From NCBI GenBank assembly GCA_039602395.1, contig JBCNJP010000012.1, positions 27,266,454 through 27,330,453 of the forward strand: a stretch of DNA of 64,000 nt. Direction: 5' to 3'. Positions 55,633 through 64,000 of this stretch are shown here, one piece after another. This DNA is from Deinandra increscens subsp. villosa (taxonomy: Eukaryota; Streptophyta; Magnoliopsida; Asterales; Asteraceae). Numbering within the stretch: position 1 is the stretch's first letter; each line of letters starts with the position of its first letter. Position numbers and translations under genes: made by a program. Below the pieces are notes generated by a model. The model worked only from the letters and a program-made list of their open reading frames with translations. It searched no databases and was not told the origin of the DNA.

Positions 55633-56124
55633 GACAAGTTGGTGAACGCCCCGATTATGGTTGCACCCGATTGGTCGCAACCGTTTGAGTTGATGTGTGA
55701 TGCGAGAGATTTCACAGTGGGGGCAGTCTTGGGACAGAGGAGGGACAAACACTTCCATTCGATTTACTATCTAAGTCGAACTCTTAATAATGCACATGAG
55801 AATTACACTACTACCGAGAAAGAGTTGCTTGCCGTTGTGTTTGCCTTCGACAAATTCAGATCATATCTTGTCCTGTCCAAGACCATTGGTTATACGGATC
55901 ATTTGGCTATTAAGTATATGTTCAGCAAACACGATGCTAAGCCGAGACTCATTCGATGGATCCTGCTGTTGCAAGAATTTGATATTGAGATCCGTGAGAA
56001 GAAAGAAGTCGAGAATGTGGCGGCCGATCACCTCTCGCGTTTGGAGAACGCGGATGATAAGAAACTCGATGGGATGCCCATAAATGACTATTTCCCCATG
56101 AGTTACTCGATTATGTATGCGTGA
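55633..56124 (+). pseudogene. Athila-like RNase H
   Basis: In frame after the TAA: APDWSQPFELMCDARDFTVGAVLGQ, HSIYYLSRTLNNAHENYTTTEKELLAVVFA, TDHLAIKYMFSK, and ADHLSRLEN. These are the standard Ty3 RNase H motifs, with the catalytic Asp, Glu and Asp visible. It stops at 56124. Confidence 0.88.
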
Positions 56125-56990
56125 GAGATGACGATGAGAGTCCATGGTTTGCGGATTTTGCGAACTATTTGTCGAGTGGGATCATGAAGAAAGGGTAAGG
56201 GTTTCAGCAGAAGAAGAAGTTCTTTTCTGACTTGAAACATTACATTTGGGAGGATCCTTATCTTTATAGGATCGGTGCTGATTCGGTGATCAGGAGATGC
56301 GTGCACGGACGTGAGGCACGCCAGATTTTGAGACATTGTCACGAGGGTCCGACTGGTGGACACTATGCAGCTATCTTCACCGCGAAGAAGGTGTTCGAGT
56401 CGGGATTTTACTGGCCGACAATTTTCAGGGATGCGTTTGAGCTGATCAGCAAATGTGACAATTGTCAGTGCGCAGGTAATTTTTCACGGAGAGATGAGAT
56501 GCCACAATCTAAGATTCAGGTTTGCGAGATTTTTGATATTTGGGGTATCGACTTTATGGGTCCGTTTCCGCCATCTCGCAGGAACAAATACATTCTCGTT
56601 GCGGTTGATTATGTTTCGAAGTGGGTCTAGGCACAAACCCTCCCCACTAATGATGCGAGAGTTGTTGAGAGGTTTTTGAGGAAACTGTTCGCGAGGTTTG
56701 GAGTGCCGAAGGCACTGATTAGCGATCGTGGCACCCACTTTTGCAACACGCAGATGGAGGAGGCGTTGCAGCGTTACGGGGTTACACATTGACTTGCTAC
56801 ACCATATCATCCCCAGACGAGTGGACAGGTTGAGGTCACGAATTGCGGGATTAAGCAGATTTTGGAGAAAACGGTTGGTAAGAACCGTAAGGATTGGTCA
56901 GAGAAACTGGATGACGCATTGTGGGCCTTCCGTACAACCTACAAGACACCTACGGGTACTACACCGTTCTTTCTTATTATGCGAGTTGAT
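56125..56990 (+). pseudogene. Athila-like integrase, truncated
   Basis: Shows the zinc site (HCHEGPTGGHY, then CDNCQ), GIDFMGPFPPS with the first catalytic Asp, LISDRGTHF with the second, and HPQTSGQVEVTN with the Glu. Stops at 56197, 56627 and 56790 interrupt it. The sequence leaves the family after TPFFLIMR near 56983, so the C-terminal domain and 3' LTR are missing. Confidence 0.88.
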
Positions 56991-57020
56991 AACTCTTTCA
57001 TTTCAGACGGTGCCAGTCGG

Positions 57021-57956
57021 TAAGGGGACCTAGGAACGGGGGCGGCTCCGGGTGTTAATTCGATGCGAAACTCTACCTGTCGTGTTGGGGGTAAGCCTGG
57101 CAAGTCTTCCGGAAAGACTTCTGGGTATTCGCAAACAACAGGAACGTCTTCAATACGCTTCTCCTTCGGTTTCTTCTCAGTGACATGAGCTAAAATGGCT
57201 TGACATCATTTGCGGAGGAAATTCCGTGCCTTCATACATGATATGATATTTAGTTTGGTTCCAATCTTCTCGCCTTGCACGTTCAGAGTGTTACCATCTG
57301 CTAATGGCACTCTAACCATCTTCTCATGACACACAATTTCCGCCTGATTCTTTGCTACCAATCCATTCCAATGACTACATCAAAGCTACCTAAATCAATA
57401 GGCATCAAGTCGATACAGAAAGGATGGTCGGAGAGTTCTAACGGGCAGTTCGGGTAGATGATTCCAGTTTCTATCAAGTCACCATTCGCTAATTCTACTA
57501 TGAACTTAGTGTCTAAGGCAACAGGGGTGATTTCAAGCAATTAACTAAAATCAGTAGACACAAAGCTTCTATTGGCACCAGTATCGAATAAAACAAAGCA
57601 TAATGGTTGTTTAGTATAAACGTACCCGTCACCGTGTTGGGGTCACGGCGGGTGTCTCCGGCATTGATCACGAAAGCTCTTCCCCTAGCCTGGTTAGCAT
57701 CTTGATTCTTCGCCTTCGGGCATTCACTCTTGTAGTGCCCAGTAGCCCCGCAACCGTAGCAAGTGCGCTTTGGGCAGTCGCGTGCTACATGTCCCTTAAC
57801 CTTACAGATGTTACAGTAGATATTACCACAATCCAGAGTGTGGTGAAGGTTGCATTTGGAGCACAGGGGAGCAGTACCGGTGAAACCAGTTTTGCAAACA
57901 GGATATGAAGGAGCAATGGCGGCATAGACCTTCGCTGGTGCGATTTCCTTAACTGG
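57021..57956 (-). pseudogene. Tekay-like Ty3 element G: gag knuckles and protease
   Basis: Minus strand. Three Cys-rich repeats (CSKCNLHHTLDC, CNICKVKGHVARDC, CYGCGATGHYKSEC) are followed by a protease region, FILNNHY then a broken stretch, and SFDVVIGMDWL. The run continues to YPEVFPEDLPGLPPTRQVEFRIELTPGAAP, just before RT, where it ends at the junction with the Athila-like element. Frameshifts lie near 57540-57600, and a TGA occurs at about 57205. This is the 3' part of the same gag that continues at 62631. Removing the Copia insertion with one ACTGG copy restores the reading frame across the site. Confidence 0.85.
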
Positions 57957-58071
57957 TATCAAACCATTGATATCTCACTGAATGAAAAAGATTTGTACAA
58001 GGGATATAAATAACAAAATAAGTTACAATCAACACCCTCAACTAACATCAACTAAACACTTTGGTCTAATA
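57957..58071 (-). repeat. 3' LTR of Copia element F
   Basis: 115 bp, three differences from the 5' LTR. On the minus strand it reads TATTAGACC ... GGTTTGATA, where the other LTR starts TGTTAGACC. Confidence 0.9.
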
Positions 58072-58083
58072 TCCCCCCGCAAG

Positions 58084-60351
58084 CTAAGGACGGTTAATGA
58101 CCTTCAGCTTGGACCTCAAAAAGATAAAACGATCTGTAGTCAATGGTTTGGTAAATATGTCTGCAATCTGATCATGTGTCGAAATAAACTGAACTTGCAA
58201 TCTTCTTTGCGCTACTTTCTCACGAACAAAATGGAAGTCAACCTCTATATGTTTTGTGCGAGCATGAAAGATAGGGTTGGCAGAAAAATAGGTTGCTCCG
58301 AGGTTATCACACCACAATGTCGAAACAACAGACGTCCTAACTCCAAGTTCTCTGAATAACGACTGCAACCACGTAATTTCAGCCACTGTATCAGCCATCG
58401 CTTTGTATTCAGACTCTGTAGACAAGTGAGACACAGTCTTTTGTTTTCGTGCTATCCACGAGACCAAGTTATTTCCCATGTATATGGCAAATCCCCCCGT
58501 CGAGCGACGATCTATAGGACACCCAGCCCAATCGGCATCCGAATAGGCCTCAATATCCGACCAATGTGTATCAGCAAACGCATGAAGATGAGTACCTGAC
58601 TTGTGTTGAAATCGCAAACCATACTCGGAAGTGCCCAGCAAATAACGAAGAATCCTTTTAACAGCACTCATATGATTCTCTGTAGGGGCATGCATAAACT
58701 GACAAACACGATTAACAGAGAAACTAATATCCGGTCGAGAAAGCGTGAGATATTGTAACGCACCCACAAGTTGACGAAATTTAACTGGGTCTGCCAGATA
58801 GGGGATGTCAGCAAGATGAAGATTTGCCGAGGTGCTCATCGGTGTAGGAACTGGTTTGGCTATCGACAAACCTGCTCGCTGTAATAAATCAGCCACATAC
58901 TTTTGCTGAGATAAAATGATGTCATTCCCTTGTCGGACAATCTCCAAACCAAGAAAATAATCTAGATCACCAAGGTCCTTCAATGCTAATTGTTTACTCA
59001 GATGAGACACGACATGATCAATAGTTGTCGGGTTGTTACCTGTCACAATAATGTCATCCACATATACCAAGAAATATATCAGTGTACCCCGATGATTATA
59101 AATGAAGAGTGAGGGGTCGGTTTTAGAACCGTGAAATCCCAGACGAGTCAAAGCAGTAGATAACTTCCCAAACCATGCACGAGGAGCTTGCTTTAGACCG
59201 TAAAGAGACTTATGAAGCTTGCAAACATATGTGGGATGATTTTGATCAACAAAGCCTTGAGGCTGACGGAGATAGATAGTATCTTGAAGTTCTCCATGCA
59301 GAAACGCGTTTTTGAAATCTAACTGTCGCAGATTCCATTGTTGTGTAACAACTAAGGACAGAACAACCCGAATGGTGGTTGGTTTCACAACAGGACTAAA
59401 CGTCTCATGATAATCAATTCCATGTTCCTGTGTGAAACCTCTTGCCACAAGACGCGCTTTATAGCGAGCCGGAGCACCTGTTTTATCAGTTTTAATTCTA
59501 TAAATCCACCTGCAATCAACTATATTAGCATCTGAAACAGGAGGAACAAGCGACCATGTAACATTATTGACAAGAGCAAAATATTCGCCGACCATGGCTT
59601 GACGCCACTCAGGAGATTTGTTGGCCTCGGTAAAAGTTTTAGGCTCAGAGATAGGAGAAGAAGTGGCAATGTTGGCCGATGGGTCAAAGATGAGTTTGCG
59701 TTTAGGATTTTGTCTTAGATTTGCAGGACGAGGACGAGATGAAGAAGGTTGAGGAAGTGTCGGTTCGGAAGTGGAAGTAGATATCGAGGAGGTAGACGAG
59801 GAGCTGTTCGGCTCGGCAGAAGTGGATTCGGGTGTGTCGGATGGAGAGGAGGACGACGTAGTGGAGGAGTTGGCCGGTGTTGGTTGGCCGGACGTGGATG
59901 GGGAGAACGGAGGGGAGGGGGCAGGATGATCGGGGTCGATAGGAAAAGATGATGGCATAGAAGAGATGTAAGGGTCAACGGATGGTGTGGTAGTGGACGA
60001 TGAAATCGGTTTAAGAAACGGAAGAACATGTTCATTGAATCGCACATGACGGGTGATGTGGATGCGATCGGTGGATGTGTCAAGACACCGATAGCCATGA
60101 TGATTGGGACTATAACCAAGAAACACACAAGGAGTGGATCGGAAATCCATCTTGTGTGGATGATATAGTCGAAGGTACGGAAAGCATTGACACCCGAACA
60201 CGCGAAGGAATGCATAATCCGGTATACGGTGATGAAGGAGTTCAAACGGGGTTTTGTTGTCAAGAGATCTGGACGGCATACGATTGATAAGAAAAACTGC
60301 AGTCTCAAATGCATAATGCCAGAATCTAGGTGGAACGACAGAGTGAGCCAA
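58084..60351 (-). pseudogene. Copia element F pol: integrase C-terminus, RT, RNase H
   Basis: 755 open residues. The integrase tail with the usual FWHYAFETAVFLINRMPS and the GYSPNHHGYRC box is followed by a Ser/Pro-rich linker. RT follows with DYHETFSPVVKPTTIR, QLDFKNAFLHGEL and the catalytic box FLVYVDDIIVTGN. RNase H has DADWAGCPIDRRSTGG and HLSTESEYKAMADT and continues to the C-terminus. The frame is disconnected from the upstream gag-integrase frame by changes near 60480-60520. Alone it cannot be translated as part of the normal polyprotein. Very little other decay is visible. Confidence 0.92.
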
Positions 60352-60511
60352 AAGAGAAAGGCATGTTTCAACGACATGTCGGTGTCGGCGTTCGACAATG
60401 CCGTTCTGTTCACTCGTATGTGGGCACGAGCGACGGTGAAGGATACCCGAATTTTGGAAAAAAGGGTGTTAAAGCTCGAAATTCACCCCCCCCCCCCCAA
60501 TCAGATTGAAC

Positions 60512-62389
60512 CTACTTAATTTTTCTTTGAAATTGTCGTTCAACAACTTTGACAAATTGTTGAAAGACACTAAACACATCAGATTTTTGTTTCAGTAGGA
60601 AAAACCAAGAGTATTTTGTATGGTGATCAACACATAATAGAAAATACTTATGACCATCACAAGATAAGAAAGGTGCAGGACCCCAAACATCACAAAAAAT
60701 AACATCAAGCACATGTTTACTACGGGGAAAAATATCATTCAATGAAAGTTTAGATGACTTTCCCATTTGACAAGCAACACACAAAGAACCCATAGTTGTA
60801 TCAAAAACAGGTAACATAATTTTGGAAAACATAGTTTGAAGAGTGCGGTGATTAGGATGCCCCAATCGGTGATGCCACACTTTCGCAGGAGCACGAATAG
60901 CAGAAAACACTTGCTTAACGACAGGTTGAAGCTTTGGTAATGTGAGAGAGTAAAGCCCGTCTTTACTGGGACCCGTAAGGAGGGTAGTACGAGTAGGGAT
61001 ATCCTTCACAAAGAAACAAGATGGGTGAAATTCAAAAAAGACATTATTGTCAAGACAGAATTTTTTAACAGATAGAAGATTGTGTTTTATTTGCGGAACA
61101 TGAAGAATATTAGAAAGATTGAAGTTTTTAAGATGTGAGTGAATATGTGTAGAACCAATATGAAGAATGGGTAAACCTTTACCGTTGCCAACGCATAGAT
61201 CATCATCGCCATGATATGGTTCCGAGGATCCTAAACTTGCCAAATCCGGTGTAACATGATGACTTGCACCTGTATCAGGAAACCAATTAGTTGAAGCATG
61301 AGACCGAGTATCAGCAAAGTTAGCAGTCGGTCGTCCACGAATGGTAGCCGTATCTCTACGTGGACAATCAGTGGGAAGATGAGCAATCCCACACCGGGGG
61401 CACGTGCCATGAACAGAATTTGTTGTTATAGCCCAGTCAAAACGACCACGTCCTTGAGAAGCCGGATGTGCACTATCCATGCGACGTCGCCCTCGAGAAT
61501 TGTTTGAACCTCGGCCTCGACTAGAACGGGTGGTGAAGTTGGCTTGTGGGCTCGCAACGGGTTGAAGCTGGAAACCGTGTTGGGCCGCCAATTGGTGAAG
61601 GGTAAGAAGATTAGTTGGGCCATTTTGTGGGCTTGGAGCAGGTGTAAGCAATAGGCCGGCGTGAATGTTTTGGGTGGAGGAAGAAGCGCTGTAAGCATGG
61701 GAGGAGGATTGGGCGGCTGTATTTTGGTTCCGGTTAACCATGTAATCGTTATCGGATAATAGGGCGGGTAGTTCATCAAATGTAATAGGGGTAGTTCTGC
61801 CAAGAAGATTCGATTTCAACCCGTTATATTCTTCACGCAACCCTGAAATAACCAGCATAACAACATCCTCATCTGCTAGAGGTTTTCCAATATTTTGTAA
61901 ATCATTCGCATATTCATTGGCCCGTGCTAAATAAGCCAGAGGTGTTTCATCACCTTTCATCTCTAGTTTAAGCAAAATTGTCTTAAGCGTGTATTCACGC
62001 GATTGGGTTTGCGGGGCATGAGCCCGTTCTAGATTAAGCCAAATATCACGAGACGTAAAACCTTTGATATGATTAAACCATTCTTCAGAAACTGTGGAGA
62101 TGAGAAGCATCCTGACATGAGCATCGTTCGTAATCCAATGTGCATGATTAGGGTTCGGCCTTGTTGTGGCGGGTACCAACGTGTCTCCAGATCCGGTCGC
62201 TGGAATTTGTTCTTCATTCGGAGGGCACGGAATCGTACCATCAACATAGCCATAGAGATTGTTGGTGATAAGAAAGGGTTGGATCATGGTTTTCCAAAAC
62301 CCATAATTTGTAGACTTTAGGGTGAAGGCTAACTTATGAGAATTGTGTGAGGTTTTCTCCTGTGTAGAGAAAGGTGTGATGGTAGCCAT
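60512..62389 (-). pseudogene. Copia element F gag, protease and integrase N-terminus
   Basis: 625 residues starting MATITPFSTQEK. Gag core (YGFWKTMIQPFL, LYGYVDGTIPCPP), a degenerate knuckle (CPRCGIAHLPTDC), protease DTGASHHV, the pre-integrase zinc site (HHRLGHPNHRTL) and integrase with DVWGPAPF. It ends at a TAG where related proteins have a Thr-type codon. Ten bases further a run of G (60487-60497) looks expanded relative to a normal Asp-Trp-Gly-Gly stretch and shifts the frame. Two lesions in about 30 bp thus break an otherwise whole polyprotein. The homopolymer could be a sequencing error; the stop less likely. Confidence 0.9.
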
Positions 62390-62497
62390 GGATAGAAAAA
62401 AAAAAGAAGAAGAGGCAGATTCGATCGACCTGTTGGAGGAAGAAAGTCGATCGGCGGCTAGGGTTTGGGAAGGGGAGGGTCGAACTTTTTTATGTCT

Positions 62498-62510
62498 GGC
62501 TGTGATACCA
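62498..62510 (-). other. primer-binding site of element F
   Basis: Minus strand TGGTATCACAGCC directly after the LTR, close to the usual Met-tRNA site. Confidence 0.75.
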
Positions 62511-62625
62511 TATCAAACCATTGATATCTCATTGAATGAAAAAGATGTGTACAAGGGATATAAATAACAAAATAAGTTACAATCAACACCCTCAACTAAC
62601 ATCAACTAAACACTTTGGTCTAACA
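62511..62625 (-). repeat. 5' LTR of Copia element F
   Basis: 115 bp, TGTTAGACC ... GGTTTGATA on the minus strand. The 3' end is TA rather than CA in both LTRs. Confidence 0.9.
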
Positions 62626-62630
62626 ACTGG

Positions 62631-63534
62631 GGCTTTCTCAGAATCCTTATCATCGCGATTCTCCCAGAATATGCGCTTCCTCTTGTTATAAGGTTTCTTG
62701 CTTGAGGAAGGTGTGGCACCAACATTAGAGGGCTTGTTCTCAGATGCTTTCTTGCCAAAGTTTACGCCTTGACGATTTGTTTGGTAAATGAGGTTGTGTG
62801 TCATACGCACAACATCCTGAAATGTGTGAGGTTCGAGGAAAGGACATTTCCTTGAATGTGTGGTGCAAGTCCCCAGATGTAGCGTTCGATCTTCTTGTAC
62901 GGTGGAGTGATCATTGTAGGACATAGGTGAGCAAGCTCACGGAACCTCTTAGTGTATCTAGCAATGTCGGCTCCATTCATGGACAGATTCCAAAATTCAG
63001 ATTTAAGTTTCTGTAGTTCCTCCCTAGGACAATACTCATCACCCAGTAGTTGTTTGAGTTCGTCCCATGAAATTTCATAGGCTAAGTCAGTTCCCATAGC
63101 ATCAACATGGGAATTCCACCAAGTCAGTGCACTATCAGTAAACGTTCAGGTGGAATACTTCACCATGTACTATTCAGGGCAGTTGCTAATTCGGAAGACT
63201 GACTCCAGTTTTTCAAACCGGCGAATTAGACCAACAGCGCCTTCAGAACCCTTAAAGTGAGTGGGTTTTCAATTCATGAAGTCCTCGTAAGAACATTCAT
63301 GAGGCCCTGCAATGTTAAGTGAAAACGTTGATTATAATTTTACGAAATTGTAGTCTAGTGTTTTCAGACATTGGTTAATTCGTTCTTACCGCGTGCTCCA
63401 ACGTCAGCGTGACGTTGGGTAGCAGCAGCAACAATGGTTTCTACAACGCGTTGAGCAATCATCTCCTCAATATCAGCAGCGCTCATGGCTGGATGAGGTG
63501 AAGTGTTTCTAGTGGCTCGGCGTCTAGGCGACAT
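62631..63534 (-). pseudogene. Tekay-like Ty3 element G: gag N-terminal part, with an apparent intron
   Basis: Minus strand. Exon 1 (63534-63390) starts MSPRRRATRN and contains SAADIEEMIAQRVVE, ending at GTAAGAAC. An 83 bp intron (63389-63307) ends TTGCAG. Exon 2 joins in phase as GPHECSYEDFMN and runs through the retrotransposon gag domain: GAVGLIRRFEKLESVFRISNC, then TWWNSHV, ISWDELKQLLGDEYCPREELQKLKSEFWNL and RFRELAHLCP. Stops at about 63269, 63175 and 63154 and a shift near 62850 disable it. It continues after the Copia F insertion at 57956. The run between 62631 and 62830 encodes the Lys/Asn-rich linker ahead of the knuckles. Confidence 0.8.
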
Positions 63535-63707
63535 GTTTTCGCTTTAAGTTATCAATGGCAACATAAAGGAAAAGTTAGATCATATATAAGTGGGGTTATT
63601 ACATGCGCGAGAATAACAGCCACGGCATACATCTACAGTACCATGATATGACACGCATAAGAACCAAGAAACAGGAGATAGTACAGAGTATGGTTCGCTA
63701 TAACTGC

Positions 63708-63720
63708 GGCTCTGATACCA
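63708..63720 (-). other. primer-binding site of Ty3 element G
   Basis: Minus strand TGGTATCAGAGCC, three bases after the LTR end CTGTGACA. Confidence 0.85.
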
Positions 63721-63723
63721 ATC

Positions 63724-64000
63724 TGTCACAGCCCGGACAAAGGATTGGGTGTGTGCGAGATGGAATCATAGTCACAGATATACAGAACAACTACTACTAA
63801 ATTCAAACGTTAATTAAAACATAATATCATTAATTGTTGCAGTGGAAAGAGTGGTAAACGATATTGGCTTACATTTGAACTTAAAGTCTTGTTCATTTAT
63901 TGAAAAACATAAAGTAGTTATTTCAGATAGATAGGGACTAGGACTCCAACGAAGCAGGTCCGAATATAAAGGCAAAGTCCCATTTGCACGGCTTCCATGA
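63724..64000 (-). repeat. 5' LTR of Ty3 element G, partial
   Basis: On the plus strand it begins TGTCACAGCCCGG (LTR end CCGGGCTGTGACA on the minus strand) and runs out of the window. Confidence 0.75.

Larger units (their letters stand above)
51040..57020 (+). mobile_element. Athila-like Ty3 retrotransposon, decayed, both ends missing
   Basis: Order on the plus strand: zinc knuckle, gag tail, protease, reverse transcriptase, RNase H, integrase, the Ty3 order. The gag tail (YNPNWRPNQNSGW) and protease context are typical of the Athila/Tat side of plant Ty3. The 5' part is lost in the gap. The 3' end stops in integrase at about 56990 and runs into a minus-strand Ty3 fragment. An internal 1.9 kb tandem duplication and many stops make it inactive. 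Confidence 0.85.
57957..62625 (-). mobile_element. Copia element F, complete, short LTRs
   Basis: 4,669 bp, bounded by 115 bp LTRs and a perfect target duplication ACTGG (57952-57956 and 62626-62630). It has a gag-integrase frame, a pol frame, a polypurine tract (58072-58081) and a primer-binding site (62498-62510). The very short LTRs and gag start suggest the Ale/Retrofit side of Copia (inference). It is inserted in gag of Ty3 element G. Confidence 0.95.

Noticed and set aside
58084..60413. Alternative frames over the Ser/Pro-rich linker of element F pol (for example 59715-60413 minus, 59749-59952 plus)
   Set aside because: Low-complexity shadows of the pol frame.

Overview
The window reads as nuclear DNA of a flowering plant, most likely a member of the daisy family (Asteraceae). 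The evidence is plant-type Copia and Ty3 retrotransposons, GT-AG introns, (TA)-rich spacers and captured plant gene exons (RNase T2, plastid-type DEAD-box helicase). The family-level assignment is inference from the flavour of the gag proteins, not from a marker gene. Almost everything is transposable element, much of it nested. Three runs of exactly 500 N (13665-14164, 34018-34517, 50540-51039) are scaffold gaps of unknown true size, so four blocks are contiguous and their joins are not proven.

Block 1 (1-13664): a possible gene fragment, then a 3.8 kb solo LTR with a perfect target duplication (704-4479). Next is a Copia element with a broken gag (4653-6372), cut by a second LTR of the same general type (6373-9641). 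That LTR is itself cut by Copia element B (9642 to the gap), which has a very long, decayed gag.

Block 2 (14165-34017): the right end of a CACTA transposon (ends 16580) carries exon pieces of an RNase T2 and a DEAD-box helicase gene. A small coiled-coil host-like gene follows (exons 17013-17105 and about 19221-19457). Its intron holds a 984 bp terminal-inverted-repeat element (18180-19163) that carries an apparently intact two-exon GRF zinc-finger/membrane gene. Copia element D (19486-33394, minus strand) has a near-complete gag-pol broken by one extra base. Inside its leader sits element C (26511-32734, minus), a gag-only (TR-GAG type) element with an open 1,089-residue gag and no pol. D's outer LTR is cut by element E (33395 to the gap), a relative of B and C.

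Block 3 (34518-50539): a 560 bp segment present twice (34680, 39682) and a Helitron 3' end (36167). A LINE 3' fragment is interrupted by a hAT-like element that is interrupted by a MULE, both with target duplications. Then come a two-exon PB1-like gene fragment and a degraded CACTA element holding a 2.9 kb solo LTR (41084-43967). An apparently complete PIF/Harbinger element follows (44348-47562), with a full DDE transposase and a convergent His/Pro-rich second gene. An orphan exon that resembles a B3 domain lies near 49036.

Block 4 (51040-64000): an Athila-like Ty3 element with a 1.9 kb internal tandem duplication. It is fused to a minus-strand Tekay-like Ty3 element whose gag carries an apparent 83 bp intron. 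That element is cut by a complete 4.7 kb Copia element (57957-62625) with 115 bp LTRs and target duplication ACTGG.

The candidates most worth following are the PIF element with its mirrored promoters and unfamiliar second protein, the transposon-borne GRF zinc-finger gene, and the arrays of short palindromic motifs in the leaders of two Copia families.
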